64,000 nucleotides of DNA from Brugia malayi (Eukaryota > Nematoda > Chromadorea > Rhabditida > Onchocercidae): the NCBI RefSeq assembly GCF_000002995.4, contig NW_025062475.1, forward strand, positions 5,398,187 to 5,462,186, given 5' to 3'. The stretch's first letter is position 1. Each line of letters begins with the position of its first letter. The notes under the pieces were generated by a model. The model worked only from the letters and a program-made list of their open reading frames with translations, made no database searches and had not been told where the DNA came from. A program made the position numbers and the translations under genes. Below, in pieces: positions 24,201 through 36,500 of the stretch.

Positions 24201-26173
24201 TCTTTTTTAAATTTTTAATCGATTTTTCAACTTTTAAAACTTTTCAATCGAAGTTGTATCGGTATTCTAGCAATGAACGCATACATATATACTATTATTG
24301 TTAATTAATATTTGTAATGGAATTGTTATGTTTGTTTTATAGATATGATAGAAAGATGAAATTGGAAGCGAATATTTATCCAATGATAACCGAGACTGTA
24401 ATCGAAGATGATAAGCTTCGTTGCACTGTTCTTGGAGCACAATCAACTGGTGTTACTGCTAAAATGGGTTTAGTTACTCTAATGGTAGACCGAGAAATGT
24501 ATAATGATGATGGGAAAGGTTTGGATTATTACGAAGCTAGTGAGGTGAAAAAATTATTTTACTTAATTAATAGTATCATTTGCGACTTTTTTTAAATGTA
24601 TATGTGTAAGTTAAATTTTTTTTTGATTTTCAGAGTCATCCATCTCATCTGCGATATCGAATTATTTTTGAACCAAAAACATCAGAAATGAAAAATTTTG
24701 ATGATTTGAAAACAATTGACAAAAACGAACTAGAAAATAAAAGTTCACCAATGAATACGATGTATCATTCACAACTTGTGCAACAAACATTGGAGGAATT
24801 ACTTTATCCCGCTGCTCTATTCTTATCATCAAGCATCAATTCAACTGATAATAATGGTTTTTGTTTCATTATTCATTTCACTTCATTAACCTTAAACAAT
24901 ATTAATGCTACCAAAGCTGATAGCTCTCTGTAGTAACTATTGGATGATATGTATGTATGATAATTATGCTTAGTAATTAGTCAAATGTTTGAACTAAATT
25001 TAATTATCTATCTTTTTTCCACAAATTAAATTTTCGCTCAGAATTTTTACTATCCATTGAATGTTTTCTAATTAAATCATGATCAAATTTCACTCTTTTT
25101 AACAATTTCATTTTTTTTTTCATTTTTTTAATGATAATAAATCATTCATTATCATTATCATATCATCATCGTAATGAATCTTCATTATCATAATATATAA
25201 TTTTTAAAAAACAAAAAAAAAAAGTATTTGAAATAAGGATCAAACTGTTGTTAAATGACGACACAATTTCAGCGGGAATTATGACTGATCCAATGAACCA
25301 ACAAACTTCCTCATTTAAATTCTTAAAGTAAATATGAAGATATAACATACTTTATGAAATTTCAGCTAATCTTATTTTCAAATTTATAAATTAACGAAAA
25401 AAATAATTTTTGAAATAACAAATCTAGTAACAAATATTAATAAAACTTTCGAATTTTCACTTGCTATTCCAGAAATGTCATCAGTATTAATCGATTTGCC
25501 ACGTTTACCTGATAACATTCAACTTATCACTATTCGATATATAGCACGAAAAACAATATTATTATCAATGCGTCAGTTACCATATGATTGTTCAGTAGAG
25601 CTATATTGTAAGAGCGACAGTAATACGGTATGAGTGAATTACTTTAATTTTAAAAAATTTAAGAAAATCTATATTTTTTTGATTTGAAAATAAAATATAC
25701 ACATAATCGAAGACATTATCTACTGATTGATAATCATCTGAATATTAATTTGATGAAAATTCTTTTGAAATTCTCTATTTTAATGAAATTGTTATGTTTT
25801 TTAAATATTTAGTGTTTTTTTTTTTTTTTTTTCATTTTTTTTTTTTTTTTTATGAATCATTTATACTAATAATCCAAATGGATAAGTATAAATTGTCACT
25901 TTTATATTATCTCTATTATAGTTTTTGCTAATTCACTTATACATTTCATTAGTTATTCATCATTTTGTTTAAATAAATTAAAATTAATTCAGTCAAGGAA
26001 AGAAATTCAAATTTCAGGATTTAACTCGTCAATTTTTTTCATCATTTAACGGATCAATTTATTTGTCGAATTTAACCGGTACAAAGAAGGGGATTCAAAT
26101 TATGCCGGAAATAATTCCATCTTATCTCATTCAATCATTTCATATTGTTACATTCCTTGTGGTAATTAATTAA
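18290..26173 (+). CDS. Golgi-type alpha-mannosidase II, glycoside hydrolase family 38, 21 exons
   Basis: Exons: 18290-18388, 18599-18703, 18945-19085, 19287-19420, 19534-19683, 20058-20214, 20538-20707, 20821-21001, 21270-21449, 21572-21726, 21972-22050, 22152-22228, 22587-22737, 22919-23043, 23193-23289, 23579-23686, 23914-24179, 24343-24544, 24634-24856, 25473-25627, 26018-26173. Frame holds throughout, giving about 1036 residues (animal enzymes about 1100). A signal-anchor helix at residues 4-21 gives the type II Golgi topology. By comparison with fly GMII, zinc ligands are His96 and Asp98 (HSHVDPGW), nucleophile Asp213 (SVDPFGH), acid/base Asp346 (GDDF) and zinc ligand His473 (HHDAITGT). 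RFIWSEMSFLERWW and GGHWVMNDEA are further GH38 signatures. Such enzymes trim mannose from N-glycans. Near residues 276-288 the usual YDxPHTCGPD-like segment is altered, so AMAN-2 versus AMAN-3 type is left open. Exons 9 and 10 have weak acceptors (ttaag, taaag). Exons 9-12 were the source of the inverted copy in wrm-1. Confidence 0.88.
18389..18480. repeat. two-copy direct repeat at the start of mannosidase intron 1
   Basis: The block ttagttaaaaa-ctat-aacgaatttctttttt occurs at about 18390 and 18434, a period of about 44 bases. The first copy overlaps the exon 1 donor. Confidence 0.65.
20340..20460. repeat. AT-only tandem repeat in mannosidase intron 6
   Basis: Repeated taatattattttattaata units, then ta-rich degenerate copies. 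Simple sequence. Confidence 0.6.
21200..22180 (+). repeat. native copy of the inverted duplication (mannosidase exons 9 to 12)
   Basis: Near-identical partner, in opposite orientation, of the block at about 10619-11605. It spans exons 9-11, three introns and the first about 30 bases of exon 12. The two copies are separated by about 9.6 kb. This one is taken as the source because it is continuous with the rest of the gene on both sides. Confidence 0.9.
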
Positions 26174-27515
26174 TGGTCTGTTCAGTTTCCTTTTTTTATC
26201 GTTTTTTTACATAAAAATAGCTTTGCATAGCCATAAATCAGTTTATCAAAGAAATACATCCCACAACCAGTCATCAAACCGCTTCCGTTTAACCAGTTTA
26301 CCGTCCTTCATACATATCAATTTATCATTCTCTATCAAATGATTTTTGCTCATTACTTTTTTTCTTATCACAACACATTTCATCGCTTCTAAGATAGGTA
26401 TCGAGAATTCAGATGATAATTCAAGCATGCAATGCCTCAACTACCATTCCTATTGATATTTGAATGCTTAAAAAAAAATAACGTAGATCATTCTTAAGAT
26501 CATCGAAAATTTAATTTGGACAATAATTCAATTGCCATTATCAGTGATAGTTTGAACGCTTTGAAACTTTCTTTCCTCCGACCATCTCTCATTAACACTA
26601 ATGAGTTTATACTAAATTCCATTGATGTACCATTTCCTTGGGGATTTCAGCAACAAAAAAGAGGAAAAAAGACCAAATTGGTGATAGGTCCACCGATGAA
26701 TTAAGTTTCAGAATATGCACCGCGGAATTTTTCTTTTAGTTGAAAATTTAAGACTGATAGTTGCCATATACCGAGACTTGAGTGATGACTTTCGCAAATT
26801 TTTGTACAAAATTACTATAAAAAACTTTGAAACAATGCGATTTTGGAATTAAAGAGACAAAAGAAGAACACAAACCAAACAGCCGCAGAATTCCCACAAC
26901 ACAATGATAGAGTCGAAGTTCTTTATCATTTATAGCACCAATGAGTGCTATTAATACCTATTCTTTTCTAGAGAAGTTTTTTTTTTTTTTTTTTTCAGGA
27001 TTAGCCATTTTATGAGCTTGTCCTTTTTTATTCTACAAATTCTCTTTAAATTTAGTATTCCATAAAAAAAAAAAAAAAAAAAAAAAAAAACAAAAAACAA
27101 AGTTTGTAAAATAAACAATTGGGCAAGCTACTACGAATAGAAAAAAACATTAAAAAAAACAGAAATCGAAACAATGAAGATTAAACAATTGGGCAAATAT
27201 GAAGAAAGACATGGAAATACACCGAAATTTAAATCTTACTAACAAGCATCAAATTAAAATTTAGTCAAAAAAATGAAATTCAAAAATTCATTAATTTTTT
27301 ATTAAAACAAACAAACGAAAACAACAGAACCAAAGCTTTTTCTTGAAGAGGACAGTTCTGCAAATTTGCACAACTTCTTTCACTCAAAATATTATTGCTA
27401 ATGGCAGAGAGAAGAAGAAAGATTAAATCCTATCTTGCTAAGCTATTATATTAAAGCGTTGAGATAAAAATTGACAAAACGAACTAAATAAATAGATAAG
27501 TGCTCTAAAAAAATA
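26174..27515. other. intergenic region between two convergent genes
   Basis: The mannosidase (+) and corepressor (-) genes end here tail to tail, so both 3' UTRs should fall in this stretch. It contains a T-run near 26980-26996, an A-run of about 30 bases at about 27065-27091, and tttatt strings (AATAAA on the minus strand) near 27028 and 27298 that could polyadenylate the corepressor gene. Two opposing open frames, 26246-26440 (-) and 26516-26704 (+), are less AT-rich and more varied in residues than their surroundings, but they match nothing I recognise. Confidence 0.45.
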
Positions 27516-30500
27516 TTAATCATCATCATCAGAAAGTGGTTCATAAGTCGGTTGCGGTGGTGGCTTAATAGGCAGCATTATGTTCCCACTCGTCGTAACC
27601 GTTGTTGTTGTTAGCTGAGGTGGAATAATATTTCCTGTTGGTATATTTCGCATATTTGAAGAGGAATCATCTGGAGAAATAACTGGTCGAATTGTTGGAG
27701 CACTTAATGTACCATTTCCACTATCCGGCAAATTCAGAAATGAAAAAAGAGGCAAATTTGTGGCCTGATCAGTAGAAGTACCTGAAATTCATTGAAAACA
27801 TTTGTTATGATTTACAAGTTGTGCCTTAAATCTGCGTTTAAATGAAAATTTCAATTAATTCTCCTATATAAGGATTTCTTTCACTTCTTCTGTTATGTAG
27901 AAAATATTTAAAATATCCTACTCCAAGATTAAACTTGAATCGAAAAAGAAAAATGAAAGGAACCTGTTTGGGATGTAGGTGCAACATCGGATGTATCAGG
28001 TGACAGCGGTTCGTAATTTGCAACAGCAGTAGGTTCTGATGAACGCTGTTGGTTTTCCACGAGGGTGGATTTTTCTTCGTTCTGTAATAACTACTACACA
28101 GTTTGCAATGTGATTTAAAAAAAAAAAAAAAAAAAAACAAATTCACATAAACTACAAAATTATCCACCATAACTTGCAAAAATGACGACATACTTGCCTA
28201 AGCTGAACAAAATCACTATAGCTGATACTTTTAGGAAGGAAAATACATCGTACCTCAGCTACATTCGTTATTGTTTTCGCGCCACCGCCACTAATATCTG
28301 CCATGTTTGTTACAAGCAGTGAAGGAACCGATGCACTCAAAGTATTCCCAGGAATAATTGCTGATGTTTGAAATGTTGATGTGCCGGAGATACTCTGGGA
28401 CGATACATTCGGTGATAAGGTCCCTAGTACCGACAACTGCAACAGTGCAAAATGTTTTTAAAATATCCTTTAAAAAAATTAAACCACTCTGTTCTAGCTG
28501 ATATAAGAACACAGAATACTCAATAAACCAAAACCTCCTTTAATCTCCTGGACCGAAGTTTAACACCTAATCAGAAGCGAAAACAGGACAAGGAAATACT
28601 TTACGATCGAATAATTAAACATGACAAACAACTTAACTGTGCCACCAAATTCTAGAACTCTAGTACAAATCCTAGAATAAGTCATATGAAGAAAAAGTTT
28701 ATGCTATGCTTCCGTTGCAATCAATAGTCGGAAAAGGAGTTTTTTTAAGATTTCCAAAATCAAAAACAATTATTAACCATTTCAATACAACTGCATAATA
28801 TGCTAATTTATAAAAGTTACAAGACTCTCATTAAAAACTTAAAAAATTCTTCTGTAAGTTGGTCCTGAATTAACTCTAGAATATTATCTAGCCCTTTCCT
28901 CATTTGTTCAATTGTATGCGTGACTTGCATGCTCCATCTATAATGGTTTTAACTGCTAGCTCTTCTACTAAATTCATCACACTCATCTTATTTGCACCAG
29001 ATTTTAGAGATTTCTAAAAATGAATTTTTTTAAAGCATATGAACTTTTCCAAGCTTTTCACAAAGTATTATTAACATCCTCTAACTAATAAAATATCAAA
29101 GACCTGAAATGGCGACGAAGTGGTAGGTGTTGTCGCGCGTAAACTTGATGAGTTACATGGTGAAACATGCGCTGAATGTGAATTTGATAGATTTGGATTT
29201 ATGGAAATGGGTGTTCGAGGTGAAACAAGTGTCGGAACAGGAGTACGCATTCCAGAAGTATAACTGCTTACAGGGCTTACGACTGGACGTCCAAGAATGG
29301 TAGTGGCTGGAAGTCCATGCGAAGAAATGGCTGCACTGGCTGGAGCGGATGTGGATTGTAATGGCGAAAATCTAGTTTGATGTTGCGGTAAAGTGGGGAC
29401 AAAATGGGGAAAGTGCTGCTGTTGCTGAGCTGGAGATGTTCGAGATATGGATACCGATGCTACTGAAGATGTTAGTGGTTGCGAATATGGAGACGTAGGT
29501 GCGGAGTTATTAGGCGTAGTACAAGTAAAATGCGCAGTTGCAGTAATCGTCGGTGACCCCACACGCTTCTGACTTCCTGCAGATGTTTTCACACTTGGTG
29601 CATGGTGGACATCGGACACAGACGGAAGATATACCGTATGAATACCTAAAAATTGGTTGATGGAGAAATTTTCCTAAATGAATCAAAATCGCAAAATTAA
29701 CCCATTATTGCTTATTTGAAATTCATAATTAAAAATTCACATCCAAAAAACTGAACTGAAAAATACTAGACTAATCTTTGGCGCTTTCCCATCCAAGAAA
29801 ATTTGAGAACAAAAATACCTGATTTACGTTTAATTTCACAGCTATTCTGCATATTCCTATGCTCGGCGCGATTAAATTCCTCGTCGAACGTTACATTATG
29901 GCAGTGTTGACGCAAAAGATGTGATGTTTGCCCTGAATCAAACATTGTGCTGTCCAGTCCTATAACAAAGAATATATTTTGAGTCATTTATAGTTATTAT
30001 AAGTTCCACTGCATCCTACTATTGTTTTAATCGTCGATACTTCCACCACCTGATATCAAAAACTTTATTGAAATTATTCCCAGCTTAACGAAATAAAACG
30101 TGAAAAACTTATTCTGCAAGAACTAGTTTTCTTACGAAATACTAACCCTTTCGAGAGAGAGGATCAATACGTGAACTTCGATTTTTTGTGCATTCTTCAA
30201 GCGCAGTTGAATCGTTTGACGTGCTCTGTCTAGGAAGCTGTAAAACAAACCGTCGGCAAAACTTAAGCAGGTTTAGTTTTTTTTTTTCCTTCTTTTTTGA
30301 AGATAACGAAATATATTATTCATACTTTATTAATATTACAGCAAGACGGTAAATATTTACTTCATAAGCGATCAAAAGAAAATTTCAAAAATTTGGAAAG
30401 CAACATTCATTTGGATTCAAGTTATTTCTCCTAAACAGTTCACGTTTGCTTAATATTTCTCAAATAATCAGTTTTGAAAAGCTAAAAGGAACAGGCCATT

Positions 30501-33500
30501 CGTAAGAGAATAGAGAATTTGTCAGCACATCAGAATAAATCTTAAATTGAGTCCAAATGTATTTAAAATAAAATGTAATGCTCTGAACAAGTAAATGCAT
30601 ACTCGTCCTTCAACTGCTGTTGCAAGCGCAGAATCATTCAAAGTTCGTTTTATACCGATCAGACTCTGACCAGATACAGCCTGTGATGAAGATGGAGTAA
30701 CTCCAATCCTAGTTACTGATGGAGGAAACTCTTTCATTGCACCTTTGCTAACAGGACCCAAACCAACAGTTGTACGCTCATCACACATACCCCTCACTAT
30801 TACCCCAGATGACGGAGTAGAGGTTAATGCATTTCTTCCTGAAAAATCAGTACAAAAAGATGTTACTCAGAAACAATTGGCACTGAAATTATAAGCCATC
30901 AATAATTGAAAAATGGAAAGTCATTTGAAATCACAATGGAACGTGGAACATCTGATGTATTATGCTCAACGGTGGCAGTAATAATGATTCTGAGAGACGA
31001 ATGGACTTTTTAAATAAGACAAGGAAAAAATGTGATAAAACTAACCACTGAGTGCCTTTAATCCTTCGTCATAAGCACGCAGATAATGCTGCATTGCTGT
31101 ACGTCGTTCTTTAAGACGTTCTATAGTTTGCAAATGAACACGAACAGCTTCGACATCTTGCGATCGCAGAGCACGTGGATATTCAATTTGTGACACTCGA
31201 CTTAATTCATCACCAATACGCGCCTCTTCCTGAAATACCTCCAAATTTAGTCGAAGTAGGCATTTAACTCTCAGCTTTATTTTTTATTGAAAAATAAAAA
31301 ATAAAGCTGAGAAATCGAAATTTTATTTTAATAAAATTCAAATCCTCCATCATCAACAACCATAATCGATACTCAAGAAAGCCAATAAATAAGACGGGAA
31401 ACTTGTAGCACATTCTACAAATAGGACATCTTTTTTTTTTTTTTTTGATTCTCCCTATCGGTGGATGAGCAAACAGAACTATTAATCCACTTTGCTAATA
31501 TGCAAAATAAAATGTTCAAAACACAACTTACTTCTACGACACGTCTTCGTTGTTGTTCTATATAACGTATTTCTTCTTGCTAAAAGAGAAAAACAGAATA
31601 TTTGAATAATTTTTTGCCTATTTGTAGAATGAATTACCAAAAACGCAACAGCTCTATTCGTTGGTAATAAAAGAGAAGTTATCGATGTATATAAATGATT
31701 TTGTGAGGAAATTTTTATATGCTAAAATTATTATTCTTCGTCAGATGCTTAATATCTTCTCTCTCAAGCTAGTGTAATTCAAACTTAATCTGCTGCCGTA
31801 CTTCTTTTTTATTCTTCTTGATTCGGTAATAAGTCAGAAGAAGAGTTTTTCTTGTAAACATTATAGAAATAATTGTGACTAGTACAAATAATTTTAATAT
31901 CTTCCTGTAATCCATATAAGAATTTCTTTGTAGCTAACACTAAGTGAACTTTCGTAGTTCCCATACATAAAAAATATTTTACAAGTTTTTGTTGTGCCTC
32001 CAACTGTCGCATATTTTCATCCAGCTCCTTACGCATTTGTTCAGCGTTGCGAAAATCGTTGTAGAGTTGAGAAGCTGTCGACGAAAGTGATTGCACGTTT
32101 GTACGCTGCGGCTCTGTATTACCTGTTGCTACTCTACCCGTCATAGTAGATATTGCTGTCGATGGTGTTGCTGATGCAATAAGCTGCTTTGCTTGCTGTT
32201 GTTGCTGTTCAACATTTGGTTGAGCGCTTAAATGAGCTGCAACCGATGGATGTACACTTGTAGATGCTGCAGCTGCAGCTAACAATGTATTTGCTGCTGC
32301 AGTACGTTGTAAGTTAACTGCTTGTGATACTGTTTGTTGCTGCAACGGCTTTATGGTCGATTGCTGCATTAGTTGCTGCCATAACTATAAAGAATTTAAA
32401 TATAATTTGTAGACTGAATGTCACGTTCTGTCGGGATGAATTCAAATGTAATAGTTCAAATACACAAAAATGCAAATAGAATTTTAAGGTTAATTGAAAC
32501 AATTTCGAAAAAATATTTCGATTAGTTTTTCTTTAGGAAATAAAACTAACCAAAAGTTTTGCTTGATCATTTGCTAATGCATTCATTTGTTGCTGCTGAT
32601 GGCTATTCTGTACCTGCTGCTGTTGTTGCTGTTCAGAAAGACCCAAAGCTAAAGCCTGCTGTCGATATTGGTCAACCACACTGCTTGCTAAAAAAAATCA
32701 TTCCAATTTTCAATTTTTTTTTCATTCTGACATCCTAATTTTTTCCTATTTGTCATGAATTAATACATACATATCTCTGCACTTATAATTCAAATACATA
32801 TCTTTTCACTTACAATTAACATTTAAAGGAACTAAAATAAACATAAGTAGAAAAAACAGTACTGAAAGTAAAAAGCAACCTCGTAGCGCAGCCAACCGAC
32901 GTTCGTATTCATGCTGTTGTGCAGCCTGTTGCATTATTTTCATTGTCATGGCATACTAAAAAAAAAAAAGTGAATCACGAAGGTGCAAATTGCAAATTTG
33001 TCCAAAATTCCGTTTTCTCAAAAGAAGAGATAATAAATATTTCTTCAAGAAGGAAAAAACTCACTTGCATGGCAGGATCCATTGCAGCAAACTGATTATA
33101 GAAAGCAGCCAAGGATGACATATTTGGATCAGCACCAGCAGTAGGAAATGCAGCAGCAGCAGCCGCTGCCAAGGAATTCTGCAAAAAAGGAAGTGCAACA
33201 GCTGCATTTGCATTAGGTTGCAGTGCGGGTGTTGGAATTGGTGGAGTGGAGCTTGTAGCAATATTATTGGCTGCTGCTACCGCTGCTGCTAAAGAGGCAC
33301 CAGTTGCGACTGTTCCAGCAGAAAGCATTTGCATTTGTTTCATTTTCTCCAATAACAAATCGTTACTGGGAGTAGGTGATGATGGTGGTCTCATCACAGG
33401 CGTCCCTGTAAACAAGCCAAAATTCATTAATCAAGCTAATTTCCAATTTCATTAATTTTCAACAACTTGAAAATGAAACAAAAAGCGGTCGTATCATAAA

Positions 33501-36500
33501 CATCAATTCTATCGCTGTTCTGGTAAGAATAGTAGATATTTTAGCTGTTAAGTGATTATGGACTGCAGTGTCTCAAAACAGAGGTTTGAATAATTTCAAC
33601 AATTTCATTAAAGGAAGACAGAAAGTTTTTTGAAATAAAGTACATCTATGCAGAGGTTAATTTTTCAATAAAATGACAAGTAATGAAACCTTGAGTGATC
33701 GAACCTTTGACGATATTTCCAAGTGCAGATGAAGCAGACTGGGTAACTGCTGAAGTTGACGATCGGGTTATTGAAACTGAATATTGTGGTAATCTATCGA
33801 TATCCAACTTGAAAAGCACTTTAATTATAAAACTCATGCAACGAATGATAAAATCTTCACCATCATTATTCGATCATAAAACTGTAAATCTGTTTTAATA
33901 CTCAAAGATAAGCCGAATTAGTGAGAATCTCAACAAAAGTTTTAATGGTCAAAGAAAGTCGAGTTAATTTGTAACGAACACTACATTAAACCTAATGGCA
34001 CCTGCTTTAAAACTAATCTTCTAGAAAACACATTCCTAGCTTTGGTAGGACTAGGATACCAATAATTGAACCCATTCACATCAACGAAGTATAGTTTTTC
34101 GTTTAATACTCTACATTTCCAAAAGTATACACTCATTGTATGTTATGATTACATGGTCAGACCAGAGTTCTTGAAAAAACAAGAAAATTAAATAAACCTG
34201 AGCAGATCGAGTAGGCATCGAGTCAGGAGTCGAAGAAGTAAGTGTTGCAAGAAGTGCACTTCCAACAAAGGATGACTGCGGAGGTAGGGAGGTCGTTTTT
34301 GTAACATCATCTGCGTTCGAAAGATCCGACGACGAGGAGACGCTTGCGTCAGATTTACGACAAGTCAGTGGAGATGACATGACTTCCGACTCCTTACCGA
34401 CTTGTGACAAATGCAAATGGGAATTACCGACAGACAAAACTTCTGAACCCAGTCCGGAAGTACCGCGAAACCTTGGCTTATATAATTGTGTTGACGGTGA
34501 TTTTGCGAGTGGTGGTAATAAAATTACGCAATCATCTTGGTTGGCTGCTTCATCAGCGCTTGCACTGCTTTCGCCACTAAAATTTTGCAGAGTATGATAA
34601 TTAGAGTCATGAAATTTATTAAAGAATTACATGTCACAAAAAGCTTTATAATAAAGAGCAAAGATAAAAATTATTATCAGGAGAAACGACTTTAATTATT
34701 TTCTTCAATAATTTATTCAACAATCACCTCTTTAAGCAATTAAATGGAAAACCTACGGAACGGAAAGCGCGAACCTCGGATCCGCTTCAGTTTCAGCAAT
34801 ATCATTCTTGACCGCAACAGTAGCTTGTTGTAATTGTGGATTCTCTTTGTCATCTTCACTAACATCGTCTTCGCTTTCTGCTTCCTTTTTGACACTTCCC
34901 ATGGCATGAATCTTTTCATACTGCTCTCGACATTGCTGAAATTGTCACAGTAACAAGAGTTAACTGACTTCAAATTTAAATCAAGTAATTAGTTCACCAT
35001 TTTGCATGCTTATTTTAGTGCTAATTACACAGTTAACATACCTTGGCACTATACTTATTGCTCATTTTTTCAGCCACAGTACTCCAATCTTTTTCACCTA
35101 CTGAAGTAACTGCGGCACGTAATGTTTCCACCTCTTCACTACTCCAAATAGCAACAGAAGATTTCTTCCATAAAGCCATTTCTTCCTCCAGTTCACCAGC
35201 GATAAGCTGAAAAAAGTTTCATAGGTCCGTGAAAATAACAAAAAAGAAAAAAAAAAAAACACTAAAACTTCTACAACCTAACTTGCTTTACCTCTGGATG
35301 ACAAAATAAGAAAAAAACACTGAATCAAAATTAGAAAACAAGGATATACATTTGAACTATCAGCAACTGATTGCAGTGTTTTCTTTCTTATTTACTTTTT
35401 TTTTTTTGTCATTCAGAGATTTGGATATGGTTGCAAATAGTTTGAGAAAAAGTAGAAGGCTTAGGAAATAAGTGCGAATTAAATATTCGAAATGCAGCAG
35501 TGCTTTCAACATTTAAAAGTTTAACCATATCCAACTGCTTGGAGATTTTCTTATGGCATGCAGGGCAACATTTTAAAATATCTTCCGGTATCAACATTTG
35601 ATGCATTAAAAACTGTTTCTGCTCATCCGTTATCAGCTTCCATTTCACTGGCATTGGTCGTGTTGGTTTCACTTTTCGACGCGGATTATGGCATGTACCA
35701 ATTTGGCAACGTCTAAAACGCAACAAAAGTTTTCATAAACTTCGAAAATCAAAAATGAAAGGCAAATTTCGGGATCCAATATAATAATTATGAAAGCGCT
35801 ATGCAGAAAAGCATTCATATTAAAGACATACGTTACAGTTTTTGGCTTAATCCCTTTTGCTTTACACTTCTGGCATACACAAATATCAATTTCATTCGCT
35901 GAACTGGCATCATAGCCCGACGCATCCAATGTTAAACGAGTAAGTATTCGACCAGTATTTGAACCACTATTCACTTTTGCTTTGCAAATACAACACTCAA
36001 GTTCTCGTGAACCAACAACTAAAATTGGATTAAAAGTTAAGACTTTTTTGATATTTTGACACATGTAATTAAAACTAAAAGTATAAATAAGACTTTAATT
36101 ATCTTAAATGAAAGTGTATCAATTCTTCATAATTCGAACCAACGATCTCTCCTATTAGTAACGAAAGGCTACTTACAACTTATTTCGTTTCCACTTTAAT
36201 TACAAGTGTGCAACATCATAGCATAATTTATTTCTATACTTAATAGTCAGCTAAAGTCAAATTTGCATCTTGAATTTAACTATGAAATCAAAATGCTTAA
36301 TAAAAAACTGATGCACTATGTCATAGCATAATGACACTCACTCATACAGCTCTGTCTACTAACACCAGGGTGAGAGAGTAACACGTGGTTATGCAAACGT
36401 ATTATTATGACAGCTTGAATAAATTGTGCTGATTCCGTTATGCATCCATGAAAATATTCGAACCTTGAGATTTTAAGAAAATGAAATTATAAAACAGTAG

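Noticed and set aside
27060..27095. Run of about 30 A residues as a retroposon tail
   Set aside because: No target-site duplication or element body was found. Similar homopolymer runs are scattered through the window.
33246..33455. Plus-strand open frame opposite gei-8 exon 17
   Set aside because: Antisense shadow of an Ala/Pro-rich coding exon whose minus-strand frame fits the splice phases.
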